Positions 17,955-26,039 of a stretch of 64,000 bases of DNA are shown here, piece by piece. The notes beneath the pieces were generated by a model, which saw nothing but the letters and a program-made list of their open reading frames with translations, had not been told where the DNA came from and searched no databases. The translations under genes were made by a program, and so were the position numbers. The first letter of the stretch is position 1. Each line of letters begins with the position of its first letter. Source of the stretch: an uncultured Candidatus Saccharibacteria bacterium (GTDB taxonomy: Bacteria; Patescibacteriota; Saccharimonadia; Saccharimonadales; Saccharimonadaceae); assembly GCA_934725355.1 (NCBI GenBank), contig CAKVAO010000004.1, positions 1 to 64,000 on the forward strand, read 5' to 3'.

Positions 17955-19040
17955 CTATTTAATATCAGTTTCCTTCAGCTCACCATCGTGACGCTTGTCG
18001 TCAAAGATAGTAGTTGGAATCTTCTTGGTCTTGATGTCATTTTTGACAATATCAGCAATTTTATCCAACTCCTTCTGAGCAGCATTAGACTCGGCGTATT
18101 CGGAAATCTTTTTCACCTCGTCGTCGCTGTAGCCAAAGTCCTTCAGCCAACTCTTTAGCACATCCTTTGCCTTATCGTGACTGTATCCAACATTAAATGC
18201 TGTCTGGTTATCGACGCCATCTTTATCTTTGCCCGTGTACATTCGATCGGCAATTAGCCAAGCAGCTGGATGTTTACTATTCTTCAGCGGATATTTGATA
18301 GTGCCCATCATATAACGTGCCACGACATCCGAATTCGCAAACTTGTAACCGTTCTCGCCCTTAATAGGGTACGGCATTAGCGCTACATTATATTTGCCAA
18401 AGAAGCCCTTGTTCTTCTGTACGGCGAACGAGCGTTTACATACAACACAGCCTGGATCGAATATATCAACAGCATATGGCTTGGATTTATCTTCTTTATT
18501 GTAAAAGACTACGTTATCTGGCAAATATTCCTTAGCATCCCAATGCTTCATGCGTGTCGGAATGGCTGCTATTGCCTCGCCGTAGTCACTGAGCCAATCG
18601 CCAACCCACCGAATCGGATGCTCGGTAAATTTTGGCGCAACCTCGTCGATAGAACAGGCCTCCGTACTGTCTAGCGAGCAAGCGCTAGGATTATTGGTAT
18701 TACAAGTACCGTAAACATACAGTGACACCAGTGACTTCACGCCAACTAGTAGCGACCAGATTGTCAATATTATAATCAGCAGCGAGCCCACCTCAATGGT
18801 TGCAGAAATCGGCTTAACCCACTTGGGGTGCTTTAGGACAACCTTACGTAAAATGCTATTCTTAATGTCCTCCGTAAAAGATGTATCGCAAGTTCGCAGT
18901 GTAACCCTACGGGTAAAGCAGTGCGTCGCCTTCTTAAACAGATTCCAGATATTATCCGCTGTTTTCTTGCTAAACAGACGAATGATAGGTAGCGTTAGAA
19001 CTACGATGCCAAGGATTATAAATGCTGCAACACAAACCAT
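17955..19040 (-). CDS. Membrane thioredoxin-fold (DsbA-like) protein
   Basis: A 361-residue protein. Two hydrophobic segments (about residues 1-20 and 80-115) precede a soluble C-terminal domain with a thioredoxin-like active site DPGCVVCKRSF and a possible cis-Pro loop KIPTTIFDD near the end. A Cys-rich loop (CNTNNPSACSLDSTEAC) lies between. It is likely a membrane-anchored thiol-disulfide oxidoreductase for exported proteins. Its start directly abuts the stop of the cysteine desulfurase-like gene (no gap), so the two are probably co-transcribed. Confidence 0.72.
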   Translation of the reverse strand: MVCVAAFIILGIVVLTLPIIRLFSKKTADNIWNLFKKATHCFTRRVTLRTCDTSFTEDIKNSILRKVVLKHPKWVKPISATIEVGSLLIIILTIWSLLVGVKSLVSLYVYGTCNTNNPSACSLDSTEACSIDEVAPKFTEHPIRWVGDWLSDYGEAIAAIPTRMKHWDAKEYLPDNVVFYNKEDKSKPYAVDIFDPGCVVCKRSFAVQKNKGFFGKYNVALMPYPIKGENGYKFANSDVVARYMMGTIKYPLKNSKHPAAWLIADRMYTGKDKDGVDNQTAFNVGYSHDKAKDVLKSWLKDFGYSDDEVKKISEYAESNAAQKELDKIADIVKNDIKTKKIPTTIFDDKRHDGELKETDIK

Positions 19041-20231
19041 CTATTTTGCAATCCCTCCTATAATATCCACAAAGCGATCGATGTCTGGCTGACGATTATT
19101 CATGCCTAGCGACAAACGAATCATCGGTGGGTAATGCTTAATATGGTTCAGATAATAGTGTACGCAGAAATATCCGCTACGCACCATCACACCAGCATCA
19201 GATAACGCCTCTGCTAGCAAATGCCCATTGATTTTATCACTATAGAACGCAATCGTCGGAGTTGGCTCAGCATTCAAAACATGCATGCCCTCCGCATCGC
19301 GTAACGTACCAATAATTTGTTGGCTATACTGGCGCACGTGCTCGTGCTCGGTCTTGGCAGCCGCCTGCATCCAATCAATTGCCGCACCTAAACCTATTGC
19401 TTCAGCATAGGGCTGCAAACCAGCCTCTAATGCTGTATGAATATGCTCTGGATTATGCGCAGACAAGGTAAACTCGTCTTTGGTTACGTCATCAACCATA
19501 CCGCCGCCAATAAACTCAATATCCATGCGATCCAATAGGTCACGGCGCAATACAATTACACCCATACTTGGACCATACATCTTATGCGAGCTAAAGCATA
19601 TCGCATCAGCTGGCAGTCCTGCAATTAGATCGTGATAATACGACATAGTTTGGGCTGCATCAATAATATAGATGCCACCCTGCTGGTGAACTTTATTAAT
19701 AACTTCCTTGATATTCTTTAGCTGACGCCCATCGATATTTGACACGGCGTTCATTACAACTAGCGCGTTGGTAAAATCGTATTTGTCGACATCAATCGAA
19801 CCATCATCATTACGCACAATCACCTCGCGCGGAATACCTAGGCGCTTAGCTGTTGCCATTGTAGACAGGAACGACGAATTGTGCTCTATATCACTAGTCA
19901 TTACCTTGTCGATACCATCTGGCTTTAGTTGTGATTGAACCAAGTTTAACCCATAGGTTGTGTTCAATGTAAAACTAACGAAATAGTCTTTCTTGGACAG
20001 TTTTAATAGTTTCAGAATCTTGTCACGCACTCCTTCGACTCGGCGATCGACCTCTAGTCCCCACTCATACTTCACGCGCTCACCGCAAGAATTGAACTTA
20101 GTATAATATTCCTGCATTGCGTCAATCACCTGTCGGGGACGCAAGCTTTGACATGCGGAGTCGAAATAAATTGCGTCCTCTGGCAAATAAGCAAAATCAT
20201 CGGCTATGTTAACCTTAGACTTTCGAAACAT
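19041..20231 (-). CDS. Cysteine desulfurase-like class V aminotransferase
   Basis: A 396-residue PLP enzyme of the NifS/SufS/CsdA group. The PLP lysine lies in CFSSHKMYGPSMGV, the cofactor Asp in IYIIDAAQTMSYY, and a candidate catalytic Cys in VRSGYFCVHYY, matching the SufS-type active-site loop position. It would supply sulfur for Fe-S clusters or tRNA thiolation; no suf/isc partner is in the window. TSS/RBS: CCTTTGTTTAA upstream is not informative, but an AGGAGGGG site (minus strand) lies just before the ATG. Confidence 0.85.
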   Translation of the reverse strand: MFRKSKVNIADDFAYLPEDAIYFDSACQSLRPRQVIDAMQEYYTKFNSCGERVKYEWGLEVDRRVEGVRDKILKLLKLSKKDYFVSFTLNTTYGLNLVQSQLKPDGIDKVMTSDIEHNSSFLSTMATAKRLGIPREVIVRNDDGSIDVDKYDFTNALVVMNAVSNIDGRQLKNIKEVINKVHQQGGIYIIDAAQTMSYYHDLIAGLPADAICFSSHKMYGPSMGVIVLRRDLLDRMDIEFIGGGMVDDVTKDEFTLSAHNPEHIHTALEAGLQPYAEAIGLGAAIDWMQAAAKTEHEHVRQYSQQIIGTLRDAEGMHVLNAEPTPTIAFYSDKINGHLLAEALSDAGVMVRSGYFCVHYYLNHIKHYPPMIRLSLGMNNRQPDIDRFVDIIGGIAK

Positions 20232-20331
20232 CCCCCTCCTTTGTTTAATTTATCTTATTATACCGATGACATAAGTATAAATAAAGGGTTCACGTGATTA
20301 TTTCAGCTTTTTGTTCAGCTTAGCCTAGACC

Positions 20332-21618
20332 TCATTCGCCTGCTAAGCGTTTTAAGACAGATTCGCGAGCAGCCTCAGCTCTATCATCAGTAACATCACC
20401 GTATAAGCCAAGCGCACTATTTCCGTTGCTAATTAAATCGTTAACTAAATCAGAAATATCATTCACTGTTACCGATCTGATCATGTCTAGAAGTTCATCC
20501 AAGTCTACAATTTCGCCAAATCGCAAATACCGTCGGAATAACGCATTCGACACACTGCGTGGAGTTTCATACGACATTAGCTCACCACCCGCTACACTAC
20601 ATTTTGCCGCCGCTAAGTCGTCATCTGACAATCTGCCATCACGCAAATTGCACAGTTCGTCGGCTATTAATTTTAATAGCGCGTCCAAATTATTGTCTTT
20701 ATATGAAAAGTTAAATGACCATATTGTATACCCTGCAGTCGACTCTACCACCTGATTGAGCCTATAGACCAGTCCTTTTTCTCTAGCTTTGCCAAATATT
20801 CGCGATCCTGCGCCACAAACCAACAAACGATTTATTATTGCCATAGTAGCAATGTTTTTTAGAGTAAATACACACGGCATAGCAAACGATAAACGCGCCG
20901 AACATTGCTTGGTGTCTCCACGGTATATCGTCAGAACGCCGCCATCGTGCAATTTGCGTGATGGCAACGCAGTCGCCTCGCCAGCTGGAATGTCAATATT
21001 GCTATAGCTATCAATAACTTTAGAATAGTCGCCAGCAAAATCTCCGGCAACAATAAACTTCATATTAGATGATGTTATATACTTATCTCTATATTCGACG
21101 ATGTCGGCAAGATTTATGTTTTGCAACGTAGATATAGCTTTATCCGAAGTCATGTCTGCGACACCGAGAGCGTTGTCTAGTCCAAGCGCTAGCAAATAGG
21201 ATGCGTCATTTAGACGTGCAGATAGTTCATTTGTAATGTTACTTTTTTCAGATGTAAATACTTTCTCGTTTAAGTCTGAATCAGCCAGCATTTTACAATG
21301 TAGAGCTAACACACGCTCGTAGTCGAATTTAGCAGAAAGCGTGAAGAAGCGAACGAATTCATTACCAGTAAAAGCATTTCTAATAGCCCCATTTTTAGCC
21401 AACGCTAATTCATACGCAGCTTTACTGCCGTAATCACGAACATTCGAAGCCATGTGCTCATAGATATGAGGGATTTGTTGCTTGCGTTCAAAATCCCTCA
21501 CTTGCCAATATCCAGCGTTAAATGCAACTTCATTATAAACAGTGCGGGCACCCGGGAAGTCTATTATCAAGCCTCTAGCCCCATTATTTAGCTTTATTTC
21601 TTTTATTAGGTAGTTCAT
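20332..21618 (-). CDS. M16 family zinc metallopeptidase (cassette 2)
   Basis: A 428-residue single-unit M16 peptidase. The zinc motif HIYEH is at residues 51-55 and a matching acidic segment (SEKSNITNEL) lies near residue 130. It aligns end to end with the protein at 22872 (for example the shared MNY-IKE-KL-NGA start and VAGDFAGDY). AGGAG lies upstream of the ATG. It is the last gene of cassette 2, 23 nt after an acidic 100-aa gene. The likely role is cleavage of a small co-encoded substrate. Confidence 0.85.
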   Translation of the reverse strand: MNYLIKEIKLNNGARGLIIDFPGARTVYNEVAFNAGYWQVRDFERKQQIPHIYEHMASNVRDYGSKAAYELALAKNGAIRNAFTGNEFVRFFTLSAKFDYERVLALHCKMLADSDLNEKVFTSEKSNITNELSARLNDASYLLALGLDNALGVADMTSDKAISTLQNINLADIVEYRDKYITSSNMKFIVAGDFAGDYSKVIDSYSNIDIPAGEATALPSRKLHDGGVLTIYRGDTKQCSARLSFAMPCVFTLKNIATMAIINRLLVCGAGSRIFGKAREKGLVYRLNQVVESTAGYTIWSFNFSYKDNNLDALLKLIADELCNLRDGRLSDDDLAAAKCSVAGGELMSYETPRSVSNALFRRYLRFGEIVDLDELLDMIRSVTVNDISDLVNDLISNGNSALGLYGDVTDDRAEAARESVLKRLAGE

Positions 21619-21641
21619 TATATACTCCTATGCACTTCCTA

Positions 21642-21944
21642 CTAATCAGTCGAGTAGTTAGCGATGTAGTCTTTTACGTGCGCCAATAGCTCCTTCTCGA
21701 AAGCTGAGCGATCAGTAGTAGTAGCCTCGATGTAATGCATTGCTAGTGTTAATAATTCACTTTCTTCTTCGTACATATAGTACTCATCATCAATAAAGGC
21801 ATTATCCGTGGGTATCCTATCCATCAATAGATTGGCTATATCGCCAGCTGATTTTAACGATGATATTTCCCTACACAATTCTTCTCGCTTAGCAGCGAGG
21901 CTATTTGGCAATTGGCTACCGTTGCCGGATAAATCTTTAATCAT
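21642..21944 (-). CDS. Acidic ~100-aa cassette protein (cassette 2)
   Basis: A 100-residue acidic helical protein. It is homologous by eye to the 98-aa protein at 24195: both have a REL/REEL-C start region and a shared core IDDxYxMxEDESxLLT (here FIDDEYYMYEEESELLT). TATAAT ends exactly 6 nt before the ATG, so it has its own leaderless transcript. It could be an immunity, adaptor or chaperone protein of the cassette; no known domain. Confidence 0.7.
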   Translation of the reverse strand: MIKDLSGNGSQLPNSLAAKREELCREISSLKSAGDIANLLMDRIPTDNAFIDDEYYMYEEESELLTLAMHYIEATTTDRSAFEKELLAHVKDYIANYSTD

Positions 21945-22002
21945 AGTTTTATTATAGTGTATTTTAATGCTATGATTAGAGCTAATGGAATGCGTTGGTT
22001 AC

Positions 22003-22416
22003 TTACTCTGAACCCGGCCCAGTGTATTTTCCACGGTGAGTACCGTTATCATGACCTCCTTTTTTGCTACCATAGTTATTGCGATTTTTAAGGTAAGCAA
22101 TGTATTTATCAGGCACGTCATCCTCTAGGTTCTTACGAAAGTGTGGCAACCAGTCAATGTCATCCTTTTTACCTAACGATACTACCTCTTGCATTGTACC
22201 CAGGTACTCGCTTAGATCCACCATCACATCTCCGAGATTAACCATCTGCGTTACAGTGTACACCAAATTAATTAGTGAATTTATAAAATCTGGCGTTATA
22301 TTCTCTTGGCTATCAATAAGACATAATACAGAAAGGGCTATCTTCTCATCGTTATCCAAATCTTTTGCATGTGCAATCGGCTCTAAACACTTATGCTCTT
22401 TTATCTCACTACCCAT
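22003..22416 (-). CDS. 137-aa protein with C-terminal TGPG tag (cassette 2)
   Basis: A 137-residue protein, mostly helical, with a body that begins MGSEIKEHKCLEPIAH and a C-terminal tag YGSKKGGHDNGTHRGKYTGP (then GSE). The same tag ends the small peptides of both cassettes. It differs from its paralog at 24552 at only about 14 of 137 positions, far fewer than the flanking M16 genes. No signal peptide or known domain is seen. Confidence 0.78.
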   Translation of the reverse strand: MGSEIKEHKCLEPIAHAKDLDNDEKIALSVLCLIDSQENITPDFINSLINLVYTVTQMVNLGDVMVDLSEYLGTMQEVVSLGKKDDIDWLPHFRKNLEDDVPDKYIAYLKNRNNYGSKKGGHDNGTHRGKYTGPGSE

Positions 22417-22483
22417 ATACTATTATGATACTATAAAATTATATAATGAGCAGTTTTTAAACTTGCTCAGGTTTGTTGTTTAA

Positions 22484-22747
22484 TCAGCAGCCAGGGCCAG
22501 TATAGCGGCCTCGATAGGTGCCATTGTTATGGCTGCCTTTTCCACTGCCATAGTGATCGTGGTTATCGGAGTTAAAGAAGTCGTCGTTAGAACCAGTGTG
22601 GTATTGGTCTTCATCCCAATCGACACCATCCGCAATCAACACCTGGCCTTCTTTACTTCCCCAACCAGACGCAAACGTAACTTCATGGCCATCAATGGTA
22701 CCCTTTTCGGGCTCGTTCCAGCCACCATTGTGTTTGCCGCTGCTCAT
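22484..22747 (-). CDS. 87-aa peptide ending TGPGC (cassette 2)
   Basis: An 87-residue Gly/Asn/Asp/His-rich peptide. The N-terminal half has WNEPEKGTIDGHEVTFASGW and VDWDEDQYHTGSNDDFF. The end is YGSGKGSHNNGTYRGRYTGP followed by Gly-Cys. AAGGAG lies upstream of the ATG, behind a conserved structured leader and a TTGACA promoter. First gene of cassette 2. A single terminal Cys and a conserved tag suggest a substrate for modification, anchoring or cleavage; this is inference. Confidence 0.75.
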   Translation of the reverse strand: MSSGKHNGGWNEPEKGTIDGHEVTFASGWGSKEGQVLIADGVDWDEDQYHTGSNDDFFNSDNHDHYGSGKGSHNNGTYRGRYTGPGC

Positions 22748-22875
22748 GATTACTCCTTAATGTACAATTGCTAACGCAATATGGTTTCGACTGGTAGGCG
22801 TCGACCCTAGCAAGGCAGGCTGCTTACCCTAACTTACTATAGTGTAGTCTATCCCTACCTGATGTGCTTTGTCAA
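22748..22875 (-). promoter_or_regulatory. Promoter and conserved structured leader, cassette 2
   Basis: TTGACA (22870-22875), an 18-nt spacer and TAGACT (22846-22851) on the minus strand. The -35 overlaps the stop codon of the upstream M16 gene. A leader of about 90 nt follows that matches the one at 25341: a stem AGTAAG / CTTGCT, a hairpin TCGAC-GCCTACCA-GTCGA, and ATTGC-GTTA-GCAAT just before AAGGAG. Confidence 0.75.
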
Positions 22876-24146
22876 GCAACGCATTTATTCAGCATCTCGT
22901 ATGCGTCATTTACCTGCTCATCCGACACGTTACCACATAGCACAAATGGTCGTATATCACTAGCAATAAATTCCCTAACTAAGGTTACGACTTCATCCAA
23001 CTTGATCGAATGAATAATATCTGGCCTAACATTTAGGTCGATAATCTCACCGGTTCTAAGATACCTAGCCTCTATAGCATTAAGAATAGACTCAGGCGTC
23101 TCGTAAAGCATATTCTCATAACCGACAAGTTTACTCTTAGTGCGCTCTAATTCATATTCGTCAATTTCACCATTCGCCACACCTTTTATGGCTTCTGTAG
23201 CTAGTTTTACTAGTGCAACTAAGTTCTCTGGCTTACATTTAAATCTAAAATAGTCTATGGTTGTATCTCTACGCACGATATTTTGCATTCCCATTGCGTA
23301 TACTAACCCCGCAGAGCGCGCTTTGCCGTACACGCGTGTTGTCTTATCACCAGTCAGCAACACCCCAACTAACCACATAATCATTGATTCGCGCACCGTT
23401 AGTGGACGAGATAACATGAACCCAACTCTAGCCGTAATAATAGTACCTCGCAGATCAACTACACGAGGCCGCCTTTCAACAGGACAAGTCCTACGGGGTG
23501 TAATTCTCTCGCCCTTAGGCAGATTGGTATCACTAAAGCTATTTACTACACCGTAATCGCCTGCAAAATCTCCAGCCAGTAAGAACCGCATATTGTTAGT
23601 TGTGTGAGTTTGGGCGCGATAATTATTAACATCTTTAGCATCTACATTCTTAAGCGTTTCTATTGCATCACGCGGAGTCATTCGTGGCAAGCCTACGCTA
23701 TTCAGCATTGCTACATCTAGCAAATAATTAACCTTGCTAGAATCAGTCAACAGCTCGCTAGTTATATTTTTCTTTTCTATCTCTAAATCGGCATCGTTAT
23801 AATTTGGATTTTCAAGCATGTACTTCTGTAGCCGGACAATGCGGTCTATATCAAAAGCGGGACATTTGACTGTATATTTTGTGTACATATTATTAGTAAA
23901 AGCATTGTTATAACCACCGTTTCGCCGAAGCTCGCTTTCATAGTTATTCCAATCTGCACATTTCTTTACATGGCTCGCTAGATGCTCGTATAAATGCGGC
24001 GCCTGTTGCTTTTTCTCATAGTCATTAACCGACCAATAACCACCATTGAATACAATCCTGCTACATGCAGTGCGCGCGTTAGGAACGTCAATAATTACAC
24101 CTTCTGCACCATTATCGAGCTTGACTTCTTTGATTTTATAGTTCAT
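22872..24146 (-). CDS. M16 family zinc metallopeptidase (cassette 3)
   Basis: A 424-residue single-unit M16 peptidase with HLYEH at residues 51-55 and EIEKKNITSEL as the downstream acidic segment. It is the paralog of the 20332 gene, with roughly 40-45% identity by eye over the first 200 residues. AAAGGAAC lies upstream of the ATG. Last gene of cassette 3; its stop codon overlaps the -35 of the cassette 2 promoter, so the two cassettes are packed head to tail with no spare sequence. Confidence 0.85.
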   Translation of the reverse strand: MNYKIKEVKLDNGAEGVIIDVPNARTACSRIVFNGGYWSVNDYEKKQQAPHLYEHLASHVKKCADWNNYESELRRNGGYNNAFTNNMYTKYTVKCPAFDIDRIVRLQKYMLENPNYNDADLEIEKKNITSELLTDSSKVNYLLDVAMLNSVGLPRMTPRDAIETLKNVDAKDVNNYRAQTHTTNNMRFLLAGDFAGDYGVVNSFSDTNLPKGERITPRRTCPVERRPRVVDLRGTIITARVGFMLSRPLTVRESMIMWLVGVLLTGDKTTRVYGKARSAGLVYAMGMQNIVRRDTTIDYFRFKCKPENLVALVKLATEAIKGVANGEIDEYELERTKSKLVGYENMLYETPESILNAIEARYLRTGEIIDLNVRPDIIHSIKLDEVVTLVREFIASDIRPFVLCGNVSDEQVNDAYEMLNKCVA

Positions 24147-24194
24147 AAGTTCCTTTCATAATGAGGTGGCGGTCAGATTTGCATTAGTTATAGC

Positions 24195-24491
24195 CTAAGC
24201 TTGATCTCCATATTTATCTAGATACTTCCTCGAAAGCTGAACTAGCTCATTCGCAGCCTCGTTACAGTCTTGGTCGCTGGCTTCTCGATATGCTAAACAC
24301 GCCGTCAGCAAATCGCTTTCATCTTCTAACATGTCATATTGATCATCGATTAAACTATCGCTGAGCTCGATTTTTTCAGATAGATTGCCTGCCATTTTTG
24401 ATATTGTCGGTGCTGTTTTAATTATTTTGCATAGCTCGCGACGAACTGCCGCTAGCTCATTGTTTCTATTGCTCATATTCTCTATATCCAT
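24195..24491 (-). CDS. Acidic ~100-aa cassette protein (cassette 3)
   Basis: A 98-residue acidic protein, paralog of the one at 21642 (here the shared core is LIDDQYDMLEDESDLLT). A TATAGA lies 5 nt before the ATG. A weak hairpin with a T6 run (AGCA / TGCT, then TTTTTT) lies upstream, between it and the 137-aa gene. Function unknown; its constant place before the peptidase suggests a matched role. Confidence 0.68.
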   Translation of the reverse strand: MDIENMSNRNNELAAVRRELCKIIKTAPTISKMAGNLSEKIELSDSLIDDQYDMLEDESDLLTACLAYREASDQDCNEAANELVQLSRKYLDKYGDQA

Positions 24492-24551
24492 ATTAATCTA
24501 TAAAAAAGCAGTTTTAAGTCATGCTCGGAGCTAATGGAGTGTGTTGACAAC

Positions 24552-24965
24552 TTATTCCGAACCCGGCCCAGTATATTTACCGCGGTGTGTGCCGTTGTCA
24601 TGGCCTCCTTTTTCACTACCATAGTTATCGCGGTTCTTAAGGAAAGCCCTGTATTTATCAGGTACATAATCCTCTAGCGCCTTACGAAAGTGCGGTAGCC
24701 AATCAATGTCATCCTTTTTACCCAATGATACTACCTCTTGCATTGTACCCAAATATTCACCTAAGTCCACAGATGCATCTCCAAGATTAATCATCTGTGT
24801 TACAGTGAACACCAAATTGATTAGTGCATTTATAAAATCTGGTGTTATATTTTCTTGGCTATCAATAAGACACAATACAGAAAGCGCTATCTTTTCATCA
24901 TTGTCCAAATCTTTTGCATGTGCAATCGGCTCCAAACACTTATGCTCTTTCATCTCGTTACCCAT
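24552..24965 (-). CDS. 137-aa protein with C-terminal TGPG tag (cassette 3)
   Basis: A 137-residue near twin of the protein at 22003, ending YGSEKGGHDNGTHRGKYTGP then GSE. The body shares long identical blocks (for example KEHKCLEPIAHAKDLDNDEK). The conservation between copies is much higher here than in the adjacent M16 and 98-aa genes. Confidence 0.78.
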   Translation of the reverse strand: MGNEMKEHKCLEPIAHAKDLDNDEKIALSVLCLIDSQENITPDFINALINLVFTVTQMINLGDASVDLGEYLGTMQEVVSLGKKDDIDWLPHFRKALEDYVPDKYRAFLKNRDNYGSEKGGHDNGTHRGKYTGPGSE

Positions 24966-25034
24966 ATATACCGTATATTATTATAAAACCATTATAACGA
25001 GTAGTTTTTAAACTTGCTCAGGTTTGTTGTTTAA

Positions 25035-25340
25035 TCAGCAGCCAGGCCCGGTATATTTTCCACGGCGAGTGCCATTATTATAGCGACCTTTTCCGCTACC
25101 GTAGTGATCGTGGTTTTCATGGTAAAAGAAGTCATCGCTGGAATTAGTTCTATATTCCTTCTCATCCCAGTCATGACCATCTGAAATTAGTGTCTCGCCC
25201 TTATTCGATTCACCAGTACCATAAGAGAAAGTTACCGGATGACCATCTATCGAACCTTTTTCAGGCTCACTCCACGGAACCCAAGCTTTCTCATTATTGG
25301 AATCCGTATTTTGATTGTTGTTAGAGTCAGAAAAACTCAT
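25035..25340 (-). CDS. 101-aa peptide ending TGPGC (cassette 3)
   Basis: A 101-residue peptide, paralog of the 87-aa one. An Asn/Ser-rich N-terminus (MSFSDSNNNQNTDSNNEKAW) is followed by WSEPEKGSIDGHPVTFSYG and the tag YGSGKGRYNNGTRRGKYTGP plus Gly-Cys. The start at 25340 is chosen because AAGGAGG lies 5 nt upstream; an in-frame ATG at 25373 lies inside the structured leader. First gene of cassette 3. Confidence 0.77.
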   Translation of the reverse strand: MSFSDSNNNQNTDSNNEKAWVPWSEPEKGSIDGHPVTFSYGTGESNKGETLISDGHDWDEKEYRTNSSDDFFYHENHDHYGSGKGRYNNGTRRGKYTGPGC

Positions 25341-25468
25341 AACAACCTCCTTAATGTACAATTGCTTTCGCAATCTAGTTTCGACTGGTAGGCGTCAACC
25401 CTAGCGAGTAAGGCTCTTAGCCTCAACTCGCTATAGTGAGTTTACCCCCACCCGATATACTTTGTCAA
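25341..25468 (-). promoter_or_regulatory. Promoter and conserved structured leader, cassette 3
   Basis: TTGACA (25463-25468), an 18-nt spacer and TAAACT (25439-25444). The leader has the stem AGCGAGT / ACTCGCT around an inner GGCT-AAG-AGCC hairpin, then TTGAC-GCCTACCA-GTCGA (one G-U pair), then ATTGC-GAAA-GCAAT with a GNRA loop, then AAGGAGG. Relative to the 22748 copy the outer stem has changed on both sides while keeping pairing. Confidence 0.77.
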
Positions 25469-25601
25469 ATGGGACGTCAACTATCTTTCACAGATCAAAT
25501 CGTGGTATAAGCATAGTCTTACACATCTAGATATAGCAAAGCAAATAGACTAATCAATACTACAGGGTTATTGCACGTGGCTGCGCTGATTGTTGGTGTA
25601 G

Positions 25602-25916
25602 CTAAATTATCTTAAAAATAAAGTACGTTTTGCTATCTATACTCACTTCGCCTGAATATATACAATCTCGCCCATCAGTTAACTTCATTATGAAGTCATC
25701 TGGTGAGTACGGATTTGATAGTAGCTCGTTAATAATTACGTATATTTGCTTTAGCTTTCCTGCATTACCCTCAACCAGTACACCTTCAGTCTGATCGTAA
25801 CGAGCTATTTTTAAAACACTGCACTTATCAATTTGACAATAGGCCTTATTTAGAATGGCTAAGCACTCATCATTCATTAAGCGTGAATCGCTAGCTGCAT
25901 CAATAACATTTATCAC
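25602..25916 (-). CDS. Hypothetical protein, 104 aa
   Basis: A 104-residue protein starting at GTG (MINVIDAASDSRLMND in translation) behind GGGGGAG. No known domain. Cys-containing segment LNKAYCQIDKCSVLKIARYD. It lies at the upstream edge of the cassette island, on the same strand, but does not resemble the 98/100-aa cassette proteins. Confidence 0.6.
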   Translation of the reverse strand: MINVIDAASDSRLMNDECLAILNKAYCQIDKCSVLKIARYDQTEGVLVEGNAGKLKQIYVIINELLSNPYSPDDFIMKLTDGRDCIYSGEVSIDSKTYFIFKII

Positions 25917-25987
25917 TTGCTCCCCCGATTTAGTACTAATTATTTAATTCATTATATATTAATAATAACCAACGCAGAGCAGAGCAA

Positions 25988-26016
25988 CCAAAAAGAGGTT
26001 ACCTAATGTAACCTCT
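25988..26016 (-). terminator. Terminator of surface protein gene
   Basis: A 9-bp stem AGAGGTTAC / GTAACCTCT followed by a T-run on the minus strand. Confidence 0.87.
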
Positions 26017-26039
26017 TATATTAGCTATAAGATAACTAA

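Noticed and set aside
22484..25340. Lanthipeptide, sactipeptide or thiopeptide precursors
   Set aside because: The peptides have one terminal Cys and no Ser/Thr-Cys core, and no LanM/LanB, radical SAM or YcaO gene is near.
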